Of a stretch of DNA of 64,000 nt, positions 23,385 to 37,161 are shown piece after piece. Source of the stretch: Syncephalis fuscata (taxonomy: Eukaryota; Zoopagomycota; Zoopagomycetes; Zoopagales; Piptocephalidaceae). The position numbers and the translations under genes are program-made. Numbering within the stretch: the first letter of the stretch is position 1; each line of letters opens with the position of its first letter. The stretch lies in NCBI GenBank assembly GCA_025786725.1, contig JAHLTZ010000027.1, forward strand, positions 310,001 to 374,000, read 5' to 3'. The notes under the pieces are model-generated. The model worked only from the letters and a program-made list of their open reading frames with translations, had not been told where the DNA came from and did no database searches.

Positions 23385-24143
23385 GGTGACTGAAGTAAAG
23401 ATGACGAAAACTGCTTGATAATGAAGGAAGAAGATGGAGCAGCCGATTCGGCACTAGTACAAGATATTGTCTTTTTAATAAACTGAAATGTTAATCGAAA
23501 CGAAAGGAGGAATGCGCTAAGATGATATCAAGTAGTAAGAGGGAATAACGCTGTTTAAAGCAACGTCAGCATGAGTACAGGAAAGGGGAGCGCAAAGGTG
23601 ATTTATTTGTGCATATTTTTGGAATTGGCTCTGGAGTGCCGACTGTGGCGATGTAATATGACTGTACTGCTATTTTATTAGTTATATGATATAAAAGTCG
23701 TTTTTATCAAATTATAAATAGATTAAAGTGTTGAAAGCAATTGTTGTGTCAATTACTGTTATGTTTGATATGATCATGTTAAAGCCATGATCCATGTGGA
23801 TTGTGCATTTGATTGGTATTATGTCATGTTATTTATGTATTATTTATACAGAAAATGGCGTTATAGGCTATTTATATATGCAATAAAGTTATATTACGTT
23901 ATAGTGTATAATAGCAATATGGATTGATATAGCTATCTATTTGAACAGCATATTACTATCAATCTTGTTAATGCGTGCTAATAATATTAGCAATAATGTA
24001 ACGAATAGCACTCGTTATAATAAAGCTTGAATCAATATCAAAAGTACAGAAGCAAGTGAATAATAAATGGCATGCCAATAGTTTATTGAGGTGTATAGTT
24101 AGCCTGTATAACAATCAATTACATAGTAACCTTCTAAAATTGA
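23385..24143. other. Intergenic DNA
   Basis: Promoter side of cullin-1 with purine-rich patches (GAAACGAAAGGAGG), then AT-rich DNA. No gene seen. Confidence 0.5.
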
Positions 24144-24901
24144 CTAAGGTAGCGAATCTTTGGTTTTAACAGAATTGGAGTTGAATAGTTCATTCTTAAT
24201 AGATGCTATTACATTGGAGGAAGCTTTATGAAAAGCATCACCATAAGCATCTGTTAATAACTCATTCCATTCTTTCTCCGTTTCTCCATCTTCTTCTGCT
24301 TCTGCTTCTGCGTCTGCATCTACTGTTTCTTCCTCTTTGTTATTTGTAGTCTCTGTATGACGATTAGATTCAGCTACGTTGGTTGTCTCTGGTGTTAAAG
24401 AAGCTGAATTAACTATTGATGGCTGTGCAGCAGGATTTGCAATAATAATTGTTGCGCGATCCTCTACCTCTAGTCGACTGCGACCACCATGACCATCTGG
24501 AAATGAAGCGTTACCAACTGCTCTTACTGTAAATGGTCCAGCTGGCAAGTCTTGTGGCAACATCCAAGTAGTCTGTTGTTGCCAGGGACCCGCATCCGCT
24601 TGAGGTATGGCCTGATTACGCGTTGATGAAAGAATTTCACTAATAAACTGGCCCGTTGAAATGTCTTGCAAAACTAAGCGGACACTTTCCAGCATAGACA
24701 TTCCTTGAAGACGCACTCTAAATCCCACCGATAGCAGCTCGCCAGCGCGTGCTACCGTTCCATTAGCTGGTGCAGTCAATAGAACAACATCTATATTCGC
24801 GATTAGTTTAAAATAAATTATTGCCATATAACATTACCTGACACGGCTACACCAGCAAATGTGGCGAGTAATAAATTAGTTAAATAAAAGCCTACTTTCA
24901 T
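24144..24901 (-). CDS. Secreted protein with Kre9/Knh1-like Ig domain (tentative)
   Basis: Exon 1 (24901-24838) encodes the signal peptide MKVGFYLTNLLLATFAGVAVS; exon 2 is 24790-24144. Total 236 residues. After the signal peptide comes a beta-rich segment: VVLLTAPANGTVARAGELLS, then VRLVLQDISTGQF and WMLPQDLPAGPFTVRAVGN. This is the pattern of the Ig-like domain in Kre9/Knh1-type fungal cell-wall proteins (opening P-x-x-G-x-x, closing strand after PAGPFTVR). The second half is acidic low complexity (EEETVDADAEAEAEEDGETE) without a GPI signal. It would act in the wall or outside the cell. Family assignment is by pattern only. Confidence 0.6.
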
Positions 24902-25986
24902 ACTGAGTAGTGGTAAATTAATAATAAAATGATTACTCGGCAGTCAATTAAAGTGTTAACATTCAAGTATTACAAACTTGCAAATCTACCGGTTGAGTTA
25001 CAATAAGTTATTTTTATAGCTACCAGTCGAGTATCCGTTTATTCATTCGTCCTGGGATCGAGGGTAGTTGACGTCACCAACGTGAACACACAACTGTAGT
25101 AGAATTGATCGTTTAATAGCTATTGTTGTTGTTTTTGCTTTTGCTGCCATTTTCAGGAGTAGTGTTAATAGTTTGTACCAATCCTTAAACAGCACATTAC
25201 TATGGCCGATGATTAAAGATATACCATGGCAACAGACATGGATCCAAGACTGGGTAACCAGCCTTGCTTATGAACAATGCCACGCATCAACATATTTAAT
25301 AAAATAACAAGCTTCGATGACTATTGATTACGTCTTCAATTTTAAACTGCGGCAATTTTCATCACTCAAATACTCATTGCAGAATACGCGTGACAGTGAC
25401 TGTTTGAGTGTCATTTGCATTTAAATTTTGGCGTGACTAGCAAGCGTGTAACCAGACAGTGTACGACCACGTTGCCATTGTTTTGTATCGGCATATACAA
25501 AACGCATGCTTATTAATGTTGAATTGTCGGATTTACTGGCGCTATTGCTCCGCTCTGGCTGTTTAGAGTTTATACATGAACAATGGCGACCTTGAACATG
25601 CGTCAAATATTATCCATTACCGTGGATCTTATGGCAATAAACCCGATAATTACAAAAATCACACGTTTCAATGGAACAAGAATAGCAACAGGAATAGATG
25701 ACACTGTGCACAGCAATGCGCGTTGATGTACCAAAATAACGCATATGCAGTAAAGGCCGAAGGAAGTTGCTCTGTACCGATGCCGTGCATCAGTTAATAG
25801 AACGAGGCAATAAGAGTTGTCACATTCTTTCATCTTATTTAGCCTGCAACTATTGGCGATGGAAGTATCCATAGTAAAATGGTTAGAAATACCAAGGCTC
25901 GGTCTACTGCTTTGTACTACGTCAATGTGCACGCGTGTGTACACCCGTATGCTTTCAACGCCATTCGGTGCGATTTGTATAGAATG

Positions 25987-25988
<2 letters not shown>

Positions 25989-26024
<36 letters not shown>
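25989..26024. repeat. (GT)18 microsatellite
   Basis: Perfect GT dinucleotide run, 36 bp, followed by imperfect GTGC/GTAC units to about 26,045. Confidence 0.97.
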
Positions 26025-26027
<3 letters not shown>

Positions 26028-26564
26028 TGCGTGTGTACGTGCGTACATTCGTATGCGTAGGTGGCCATATGTTGATTGCAGATAGATACACATCAATGTT
26101 GTCCCACCCACAAGTACATCAATACGAAAGAGGCAATGCCAAATGTACACGTCACGGCTAGATTTGCCCCAGAGAATGATTTTAGTAATTATAACTTCAT
26201 AAATCCACCCAGCCCTATCTGTACCCACATCGTGATAAAAGCGGCTATATATAATTGTGTGGACAGACCCATAAATGTAATGGTATAGGACATAGTATTA
26301 AAAATAGCCGCTAAAACCTTTGAATATCGATTATTACGATAACAAGGATGATCATTACCACTATTACTGTGGATACGCACACACCATAGCGTTATCTTTT
26401 TCCCTATTGGACCGGGGAGTTTCTACCACTTCCATTCTTGTCAAGCGGCAATGTTACAAGTCTACGCCGCCGCCTTATGCTGTATCCCTTTGCCACCCGT
26501 TTGACACTACACATGTGGTCGACAATAGCTTTCTATCGCTGCACACATGAACGGGTGGATGGAC

Positions 26565-26676
26565 GAATGAATGAATGAGTGAATGAGTGAGTGAATGAAT
26601 GAGCGTATTCATTGGAAATACCACACACTTACACACTTACACACATACACACATACACACATACACACATACACAT
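26565..26676. repeat. GAAT/GAGT then CACACATA simple repeats
   Basis: A tetranucleotide tract (GAATGAATGAGTGAATGAG) to about 26,604, then a CACACTTA/CACACATA tract from 26,621 to 26,676. Confidence 0.9.
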
Positions 26677-29600
26677 CAACTATAGCAGTGCATGCTTAAT
26701 CCCCTGAGCAAAGGTTCAGTTCTGCTTGTGGAAAGCCAGAGTGGATGCACGAATGCATTTATGTATTTGAGGTATAATCGTCTAAAATTGGCGATAAAGT
26801 CGTTTTCGCTATTTCCATTTCCTACTCGCCTATATACCCTGTCATTTCCCTAGCGTTTCTTTGTTTAATTTCCAGCGTATCATCCTTCCACCTTTAATTA
26901 TTATACTTGTTTACTGCTATCTGCTTGTAGATCTACGTGTATCCGTGCTATTAAAGGTTCTACACGTCTCTTCGCTAATTATAGATAGTAAATATATACT
27001 TGGTAAGTGCTTAAAAGTAGTATTAGTATTAGTATCAATAGTGGTAGTGGGACAGTGCGTTGAGTAGTAACAAGCAGTTCATACTACACTATTGTCTATG
27101 TTAGTGTTTGTTTTTTATTATATTTACGTTTAGCGTTTGTTTTATATATTGTAGATTGCATTTAATACCATTTGCTTATTGTTTTAAAGGGCATAGTTAT
27201 AGGTAATGCCAATAAGTATTCACTTGTTGCTGAATTCGATGTACATGATCGTTAATGTGCACACCAATGCAAATGTACTCTTTTTGAAACTGAAATGTGT
27301 GTGACGCATATTCTTTTAATAATAGCGTTAAAATTTATATTGCGGTGATTAATGGTTAATTAAATGGTAGCGGTAATAGAACTATGACACTGTAAACGAC
27401 AATAGTGCCTAGTTCTCAACTATTTGCAATTCTATTTTTAATTTGTGTTTTGTGTTCCAATATTCTACCTTCTTTTATTTCTTCTATCGTCTCCTCGTTC
27501 TTTTTACAATGATATGGCTATGTTTTAAAGTGATGCTATATTGAGGCATGTGAAAAAAAATTGGTTCTTGCCTATTTGTATCATAATCGATAGTTATTTA
27601 ATGGCTTTTGTGGTGTAGCCATATAACGGAGTGAGAGAACACAAGCGCCCATTGTGCTGCGCCATGTTTTCAAGGCTAGAAGAAGTTTCAGTTTTTATTT
27701 TCATTCATGAGCTGTACAACCTGCCTATTGCGTCGGAGTACCGTCTTGGCAATGACTTGAAGAAATTACCTGGCGATAGCCTCGAGTATTAGTAACGCAC
27801 TGGCCAATTGGTTCATGCTTTTTGTAATTATTATAATTATTATGCTATTTTTGCTACCAGCATTGTGGTTACTTTTATGCAATCATTAGCGTATTCTTAA
27901 TCAAAAAGCTGATTTCAATTTATTTTTTAATTTATGAGATTAATTTGCGTTGTATTTCGGAGGTGGCAAATAACGCAGTGCACTGGTGAGTGCAATATGT
28001 TGGAACTGTAGCGATTCCAATGCACTCCATGTTTCACGAGTCAATTCGAAAATGTGCTTTGGAGCTCTGCAATGACTGTTCATACCATGTAGAAGCAAGC
28101 GGTGGCATGGGAGGAAGAAAAAACATCAGATGGGTCTCGGCTTTGTGACGCCACGTTGTCGCGGCCCACTGGCTGGCGCCATGAATGCGTTATGTGGCAT
28201 GCTCTATTTCTACCTAATATAACTGGTTTATCTGCAACTATGGGTGCGGTGTGGGCGCGGTGTGTCCTTCAAGCATTTAGAATGGCTGTATATAGTTTCT
28301 ATTTGGTTGGCCATACAGGTTCTTTTTCGTTTGTCGCACCAAAGGCAAAAACGACACGCATTCACCTGATGAATTGGCCGCTTCTTAATGATTCCGGCCC
28401 CAATGCTCATGATAGATTGGTGCATGTTGTGTTGTCATGCTGCAGCGTCCAACGCGACTCTCAGTCCATCAGCAACACTAACTAGCTAGCTAGCTAGTTA
28501 GCCAGTTGGCTATACAAAGCACTGATTACCTTGCTAGTTGTATAAAATTACTGTGTAGACTATGTTGGTAAGGTCAATGAACTACGGGCCAGACCCTTGC
28601 CAGGTGCATGTTTTTATGGCCCGTGTTGCTTTCAGAGCTTTTATGGCTGCGCCTGCTCGTTGAGCATCCCGTTTTGGTTGGGATACCATGATCGTTGGTG
28701 CTTTTCGGTAAAGCATGATATTGCGATCCGCCTCGCATATTAACTTATCACATCAGCTAATTGATGCCTTTTCATCGTTTGCGCCCATCTTATGGGATAA
28801 ATTCCATGTGATTGCTACGCGAAAGTTACCCCCATTTGGTCGTTTGCCATTTGTAGGCTTGTACAAACGTCTTGTAAATGATTGCAAATAATTCACGTAT
28901 CATTGGTATACCATTCTTTAATATGCTGTAGCGGTAATATAATTTTCCTTACTTTTTTTCTGTAAGAACTGGTAGGTTATGGCATGGCGATCCATTGCCA
29001 TGCTTATAATCCATTAGTAAAAGTACATGCATGAATATGCGGCTAAAATACTTTTTGGCCTTTTTGCCTCTTTGTTATATCCTATCAGGCTAACTATTAG
29101 ATGAAAACAACGTTATCAAATACGTATGAACATGGATCGTTTATTGATACACGTATGTGTGTACGTGCGCACTGTTGAGCATTGATCTTTACATGTATTC
29201 ACATGATTTTTGGCTGACATTTCATTTACCTTAGTCGCCTCACTATCTACTTAGCCTATTTTAATATCGTGTATCTATAACAACTTGTAAACGTTTTGCA
29301 CGTGTGTTGTGTAATCAGCAAAATTAATTAGCCATTATCTGGCAGGTTGTTCTTAGCCAAACCTGTTGCTATTTTATGTAGGCCTTCTTAGACATTTTAA
29401 TTTCTCTACGTTTTTCTTTTTGTCATTTTCGTGTGTGGCTTGCATGCACGGTACAGCCGACTCCTACACGCGCTGGCCTTGCACTTTGTGTCGGCCTAGT
29501 ATTGTTATCTGGCGACGTGTATCGCGTAAAGTCGCACGTGTCCTTTTAAAAGGATACACCATCAGCGGCAGCATCATCGGTCTTTCGTTTTCCGTTCCTC

Positions 29601-30109
29601 TTTTTCTTTGACTTCGCTTTTAACCTTATCACCAACGCCGCTTTACCGCTCTTTGTTCTTTTCAACCACGCGACCCCTTCTATCTATACTAGTAGCTTGC
29701 AACCGACTGATATTTTGTTTTATCATCTCAGTGACCGGTACCTACTTGTGCGCTATTGCTCCGACGCAAATAGAGTGTCGGCAAGTTTTTTATTTGTTTG
29801 CTCCTATTGTATACGCCAATAGCGAGACTCTGTATTCAACGACTACTATTATTATTACATCTATCATAGTACGTTTACGTCGCGTTTGCACAAAGCCTTT
29901 ATCGGCAATAATAGCCGCAGACTTTTGTGTATTTTAGCGATTGGTTAGTGCTGACTGGGTCTGTGCGGTATAAAGCACACGCCGGCTTTGCCGCTAGTAG
30001 TTCATTTCTATTGCCCTTTGTAAGCTGTATCAATACACTGCACTTACAATTTTAATTAAGCAATTGAATCGAGCTATAATACAATTTCTTTAGCCTGGAG
30101 CTTTAGAGT

Positions 30110-30375
30110 ATACTATTATTATTATTTCTATTTCTTTTTATTTTAAAATCCATTTACTGTTTTTATTCGCAACGGATTATTGGTATGTTTATGAATTAAT
30201 TCGCTATGATTAATATTATTACAATATTGATGATATTATTAATAATATCAATTTTATTAATAATAATTAGTGATTATTACTGATTTTATTGCTGGTATTA
30301 GTAACACTATTGCTAGTACTAATATTATTAATATCTATTATTGATGTTAGTGCTGATATTAATGATCATTATTTT
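30110..30375. repeat. Degenerate ATT-rich low-complexity tract
   Basis: About 265 bp built mostly from TATTA/ATTAAT words, with frequent TTATTAATA palindromic stretches. No unit length is clear. Confidence 0.6.
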
Positions 30376-31245
30376 TACTTTTTGGATTAATCGCGCTTTT
30401 TTAACATAATATAATCATTTATAATGTAAAATATAAACTAATGATTTGTTTAATTTGTTTAATTAGATTTAAGAAGCATTATTACACTTGCAGCTTTGAC
30501 AATTATAATTAAACTAATTGCTTGGTTCATCCTAATATAATTGAACTATCAATCACTGAATATATCGTGCTTTATCGCGGTATAATCTACTGGTCCCTTT
30601 GTGCCAGTATTTTATTAGTATTATATTCCTAATATATAATATTAATAGTTATTAGGTGAGTAGATACACGTATTAGGGGAGTCTATTAGACAATGCATGA
30701 CTATGCGCCTTTGTCTCTTTGCTTTGTTCAATGGCATAAATTCACCTTTGAACCCATACTTTATTTGCAATTGAGTTTCAGATTACAAATGCTGCTAAAC
30801 ATTTTCCCCTACTCAATCATATCATGATATGAGTCAAATGTGGGAACCTAATAGCGGAGATTTGCTAATTTAGATGCATTGATTACGTCGACATATTGCA
30901 CCCATGTGACAAAAAATTACATTTATTATTATTATTACACTGTGATTCTGGTAATTCTGGTGATTAGTATTGCTATTGTTGTGATAAATAGCACTTGATG
31001 ATCACAGCCATTGTTCTCCTTCTTTCCTATCTACCAGAATGAATTGAACCCATTGTAAGTTTCATGATATGCATTACAACCGCCGTATTGGGAATTGCTG
31101 GACAGTCATCACGCCGGTGCATCATCTATTTTTACAGCTCACATATGCAGCCTTCCAGCACACTGCATCTTTATCAACGCACCTTCTGGGCACTCATTTT
31201 CTGCCACGCTGCGCCAATACAAATCATGACACTCTCTCCTTCTAC

Positions 31246-31283
31246 ATGTGTGTGTGTGTGTGTGTGTGTGGAGGGGGGGGAGG
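31246..31283. repeat. (TG)n followed by a G8 run
   Basis: Twelve or so TG units, then GGAGGGGGGGGAGGGG. The long G run is unusual in this AT-rich DNA. Confidence 0.9.
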
Positions 31284-31860
31284 GGTATAAGCACTGTTGG
31301 TTGGTTTTAACTACAAGTTTGTATTAAGATGCACTTTATGACAACGTCGCTCGGCATTATTTATTTATTTGCCCATCCTACACAGATGACCAGCGATTAA
31401 TGATAACTGTACATTGATCGAGCGAATTACATTTAATTCTTGTACGTCATATTTATGACGATGATGATAATGATGATGGCGATGATTAGAGAATGAGTCA
31501 AAGAAAAACCAGAGATTTATAATTAGTTACGACTTGAAGCTAGTCGATAATGTGGGGAATAGCCAAGTTGAAGCAGTGGCCACCCAGTTTCTACTTTACT
31601 TGCTTGTTCACACTCCTTCTTGCTTTCTTTTGACTCCTTTCTTTCTTTCTTTGCATATTTCCTGATTTGAAAAAATCATTTGTTACATTTGTACCTCTAA
31701 CAACCAGCAACACCTTTTTGGACTGGCGGAGTCTTGCTCAAATAGCTGATTAGAGAAGTTCCATGTGTGTCGCAAGGATTGCCTTTTTTCCACCAATCAA
31801 GGCAATTACTATACACATTGGCATGGACTGCACGCACCTTCACACACATACAAAAACACA

Positions 31861-31900
31861 CACACAGAGTGAGAGAGTGAGAGAGTGAGAGGAGAGACAG
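31861..31900. repeat. GAGAGTGA purine repeat
   Basis: Repeats of GAGAGAGTGA, a GA-type tract. Confidence 0.85.
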
Positions 31901-33449
31901 AACAAATAGAGAAAATAACGCTTACTTTGCTTCTATCTCTCGCTTACTTCTCGTCTTTATTCTCTTTATTCGTTTGTTCGTTTGTTCGTTCATACATTTG
32001 CTCGTTTCGTATTGACACACATCTACCAAATAACGAGGAATTATAGCCCACGTTTCTTTTACGGCCTCGTCGTCATCGTGGCTAGCATTACCGCTATTAC
32101 TGTGTGGCAATTGTTTTATATCTAGTCCTTATTCTACATTATTCTCTACAGCTGTATAGTGGGTGTTTTGGCTTTTTTGAGTGCTACGTCGCCTTTATTC
32201 TTTATATATACCTATAGTTTACTTGTCACGGTTGCGCTAGCACACGTGTGTTTTGTCCAAGCACCTTTCAATTACTTGGCCAGGTTTAACTTGATTTTCA
32301 CTTACTATAACACACCACAACAGATACTAATCTGCTTGACTCTACTCACTCTCACTCGTTCACACTTACTTGTCCACGCTTTACTTCCTCCCCTCCACCT
32401 ATTGCACTTGCACTTTTCTTCTCTCTTTCCTCTCTCGCTCTCTCTCGCTCTCTCCACTCACGCTTGACCTGTGCGTTTTTTGCCTTTAATATTTAACGCC
32501 TTTCCATGCTAAAAGGCACTTAATCATCAATCATCAGTTAAAGCAGTCAACGATATAGCATTTGGCTTGAGCGGCAATAGTACTCACTTAATAGGCAGGT
32601 GTTTATTATTAATATGTACTTTATGATGGGCGATGAGCTATAATGGTCATATTACCAATAGTCATATTAGTCATATATTAGTCATATATTAGTCATAACA
32701 GTATTAGAAGTACTAGTAACAGTAATGCGAGTACCATTGGTCATCGTATTTATTATAGTCTAATATATTAATACTACTATTTGCAATGGCTACTATCATG
32801 TGGGGCAAAAGTGGCCTAATATAAGAGTGTTGCTATTAATGTAGAGTTAAGGATGGGCAAATGATTTAAACGTGTCTATTTCTTAGACAGAAAGTGACTT
32901 GTTTGATAGAAATAACTAATCATAATAACACTAACCATTATAATAATGAGACTAATAACATTAATATTAATGGCTTCAATGTTATTTATTATTATGTGTA
33001 ATGATGGTTTGAATACCGGAAATACTACATAATCGAACTGGTTTTCACCGGTTATTGACTAATTGATTGGTTCATTGATTGATTTATCGGACACGAGATG
33101 CATGTACCATTTAATAGGCTATAGACTAACCGTGATTTTATATTGTATATTATCTATTATCTATTATATAGGAGTTGGCTTTCAATTAATACGATAGTTA
33201 ATTTGTCAGTTGCTTTTTACTATTGTGTAATAACCAGACAAAATACTGCGATTTATCGATTGGTTTTATTGTTGGGTAAGTGGCGTGTAAATAGTTTAAT
33301 AGTTACTAATTATAGTGTTATATATGACTATTTAACACGGAAACAATAGACGAAATATACTATTTAGTAGAATATAGTTATTTGGTTTGTTTATATAAAA
33401 CTGCGCGTATTTAGCTCGTACAGCAACGCGTCAGTTTAAAACTTACTGA

Positions 33450-36262
33450 ATGACGCAATCACGACGTGCTGCGGGCGACCCCACTAGCAGCAATTCCTAT
33501 TCATTTCCAAGCTGTGTTAATGGTGGTGTTGATAATAACGGGCCAGCAGCATACAGCCCACTTACTATTGACACACATCTAAAAGGGCATAATCAGGCAA
33601 AGATGCAGGACACACCGGCCACCTCAATGTCACCTACAGAAAATCGTCATATGTCTTCGTCGGATAAAATAGCACAGCAACGTAATTTACGGGATCAACC
33701 GCGTGCGTTGGATGACTCTGTTGTAGGTATGATGTCACCGGTTAGTCCGGCCACATTTGAGTCATTTGAAAGATATATGTCGCAAATGACAAAGCATTCA
33801 TCGGGTGATCGTGTTGAATCGGCACTGCCCACACGACAGCGTTCAATAAGTGACGCACATAATACGGCCGATAGCTTGGCGTCGATTAAGGATGCACTAG
33901 ACCAAATATTAGTAGAACGCCAGTTTGAACGCAAATCAAGCATTCGTTTGCCGGCCAATGATGCATATATTCGACGTGAATGCCAGGCAAAGTATACACG
34001 TGGTGGCGATATGGCCCCTATAACTACTCGGTTAGAGCGTGGCAAAACATTTACGCTAGGCTCTAGCAATAGTAGCACATATCCGCTATACAATAGCCAT
34101 ACGGATATGGCAAATGGCACACCTGGTTTACGTACGCAAAAGTCGCAACTTGGAGCGGGCTTAGCGAACACCAATGGTAATATAAGTCGCAGTAATCGAA
34201 ATAGCGCCAATTCAATGCATTCATTAGATTTGGACTCGGCAATGGCAGCAGCAGCAGCATTGGCAGCCGGACATGGTGTTCAGTCCCAGCCACTATCCTC
34301 GCCAACGAGCTTAAACGACAACTATAGCGTCAATAGTCCAATGATGCCCGAAGAGTTACGTCGCCAAAAGCCAGATCGCTATCGATCAGGCCAGTCTAAT
34401 GACAGCGACGCAAACCGTCATCGTCGTGGCCAACCTGGCTCAAAGAATGCATCACAGGATCATATTATGTCGCAAATGTATAATGAGCAACGACGTCCCT
34501 CTATGGGCAGTTTATTTGCACAAGATACAGATGCAAATCGAATGAGTACCATCAATACGGCATACGACTCGTTATCAGACAATGATGGCTACATTTCGAA
34601 CCAATATAATACTATAGATGCATCATTGCGTAAATCTTACGAGGAAAATAACGGCAGCTTTACTTCGCCTAATAGTAATCCTAATGCACAACGGCCCAGA
34701 ATACTGCATCGACATGCATCTTCAGGCGGTAGTGGCTCAAGCCATCCTCTGAATAGTAACAACAATATGCCACTTACCAGTTCAAATGTACCTGCCACAT
34801 TATGAATTTACCACCACCCATGGCACCTACTGTGGCCGATGTTACACCGATGGCCAGTATGAACGGATTTCTAGCCACCTTCTATCTTGGTACACGCATT
34901 TTCAATAAGAAGACGTGGAAATCACGCTACTACATACTTAGTGGGCATGTGCTCTACCGATTCAAGAATTGTGAACTTGATAGCGTTGTCACCGATATGA
35001 TGAAGTTGACGCCATCGAGCGTGGTATGTGTTAGCGATGAATTTCCTGGCAAACAGTTTTGTATTGAAATATCGGGTGCCGTCTCTCCGGTTACACTATC
35101 CGGTGGTCTAGGTATTGGTGCTGGCACTAGTGTATTCGGCATTAATAGCAATGCCAATGGCTCCAACACGGCAGTAGGCAACTATAACGCATCAAACAGC
35201 TCGGCACCTACAGTTTGGGAGGCTAAACGTTGGTGTGTGCAAGCAGCCAATCCTACCGAGCTTAGTGACTGGCTAGCCAAGTTAAAGGCAGCTGTTGTAC
35301 GAGCTAAATATGCCACTCGTGCACTGCCCAATCCACCAGGTAGTCAGCCACCGCATACAATACCCAACAGTGTGCATATACTCGGTACTAGCGCTATGAA
35401 TGGCATGACATCTGGCCGTCCTAATATTATCTCGTCAGTCTCGCAACCATTGCCTGTAGGTCATGGCAATCGTCCATTGGCCGATCCAACAATACCTACA
35501 ACAACAACACCGTTATATAGTCACAATAATAGTAATAGCACGAGTAGCAGCATTAGCAGTGGCAATCCGATTCGCCGTGCTTCAGAAACTGCCGCTATGG
35601 CCTCTAGTCATAGCAAAATACCTAATGGTACTCGTTCAACTAAGAGTAAATCAATGCTGGCTTCCATGACGGCATTGCGTATTGGTATACCGCCACCGCC
35701 ACCGCCACCACCGCCATCTGGTGCATCAACCGCCACTTTTGTAAATACTGCTGCATTGCGTCGCAGCGCAGGCTTTGCACCTTTTGAGGAGACACCCGGT
35801 GAAGAACAGCCGCCTAATAGCGCACCTCATCGACGGGCCAATGATGGCTTTTTTCCGGATGTGGGCAGTCCAACATCGATGAATTTTCCCTTTCGTCGTG
35901 CCCATTCCGACCAAAGCCAAGTAAACTATCATCCACCCGCACAGCCAGCCTATTCGAACCAACGCCCCTCCGACCCGTCAGATACACGACGTGGACCGGC
36001 ATCGGCGCCTGGCCATACGCTGACGAATAGCGGCAGTTTTACTTATGGTAGCAGTCATCATCAGCACCATCCTAGTAATGGTAGTGGTATTAGCGGCAAT
36101 GGTGGTAATGGTACCAATAGTGTACGCAACTCCAATCAATCCTCCGCATCTTCATCGCCCAAGAGCAGTGCTGTCATTTCGCCGTCGAGTCCAATTTATA
36201 ATCGCCGGCCTAGTTTAGCACCAGTACATGAAGATTCGCCGTCCAAGTCATTGTCCAACTGA
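33450..36262 (+). CDS. PH-domain protein with long disordered flanks, one-base frame break
   Basis: Two overlapping frames meet at ATGA (34,802-34,805). The first (451 codons) is Ser/Asn/Gln-rich and ends there; the second (486 codons) continues in the -1 frame. Together, with one base restored, they give about 937 residues. The PH domain sits just past the junction: GFLATFYLGTRIFNKKTWKS, RYYILSGHVLYRF, and the closing helix RWCVQAANPTELSDWLAKLK, with a low-complexity loop inserted between the strands. A P9 run (IPPPPPPPPPSG) and further Ser/Asn/His-rich sequence follow. PH domains bind phosphoinositides or proteins at membranes; the low-complexity arms suggest a cortical scaffold. An intron at the junction is possible, but I could not find one with good borders. 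Confidence 0.7.
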
Positions 36263-37161
36263 AAGCATACGGGCTTTTATTTCTATTAATGAAAAAGAAG
36301 AATATCCACGAGTAATAATAATACATTCTCTTTTCTTTTCTTTATTTCTTTAATAAGCTGCCTATTTACTCTCTCTCTCTCTATTCTATTCTATTCTATC
36401 CCATCTCTCTTTGTTCTATCGCAGTGGTTATTCTCGTTTGCCGTGGCCATCATTATTATGATACCGTAGCACTAAATGACCATTCTATTTGTACGCTCTT
36501 TAGCGTTTTCTCGTCCTGCTTTTTTTTCTTCCTATTTTCCACTCACACTCTCACCCACCACTAGTGTTTGGTTACGGTTGGGTCCTTTTTGACCATCACC
36601 ATCATAGTGACGTGTTATTTCAGCGTAATTTTTGTTGAAATACGTCGTTATGTATACACCGGTAGCCGTTTTGTCTGTTAACCAGGCGAATTATTATGTG
36701 TCATTATACTGCATCTTTGCTTTCTTTTAAAACCTTGCTTTTTAGCTTGGCGCCATCATGTATGTCTTTTGCGCGCTACAAGCAAGTTCTCTTGCATATT
36801 TAGTGCGATTTCTACACTCTCAATAAATTTGTTTAAGAATTATATAAGCTGCTAATAAATACTAATAGCAATGATAATCATAAATTAGTTATTATTGTTA
36901 AACTGCTGCAATACTTGGCGTGTTACACATACATTATTAGTTGACATATTTGCTTACATTCAATTAGCCAATCACATGGCCTAATTGCAGACAATATCGT
37001 AAATAGTACCAACATTATCTGATCTACCAATTATATAATTTAATATTAACCATCATTTTCATTTGTTTATTATTATAATATAAATACATAATGATAGTAA
37101 TAATAGCGATGATTTTTATTTTATTTTATAAAAACAATAATAATAGTAACAATAGGATTAA
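36263..37161. other. Intergenic DNA with pyrimidine tract
   Basis: 3' region of the PH gene. A CT run followed by TATTC repeats occupies 36,369-36,400. The rest is AT-rich, with no gene. Confidence 0.5.

Larger units (their letters stand above)
24902..33449. other. 8.5-kb region without a supportable gene
   Basis: No open frame here has a recognisable domain or plausible splice structure. The longest, 28,102-28,485 (127 codons) and 25,603-26,091 (crossing the GT repeat), look like chance. There is much simple sequence: GT, GAAT/GAGT, CACATA, TG/G8, GAGTGA and CT tracts. Base composition rises around 28.0-28.9 kb and 29.4-29.9 kb, then falls to very AT-rich ATT-type sequence at 30.1-30.4 kb. 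CT-rich strand bias near 32.3-32.5 kb would suit a long leader or promoter of the PH gene. Confidence 0.5.

Noticed and set aside
25603-26228. Overlapping frames through the GT microsatellite
   Set aside because: Open only because dinucleotide repeats lack stops.
28102-28485. 127-codon plus-strand frame
   Set aside because: No domain, no splice context, composition unlike the real genes here.
34802-34805. ATGA overlap as a true two-cistron arrangement
   Set aside because: Coupled reinitiation is very unlikely in a fungal nuclear gene; a lost base is simpler.
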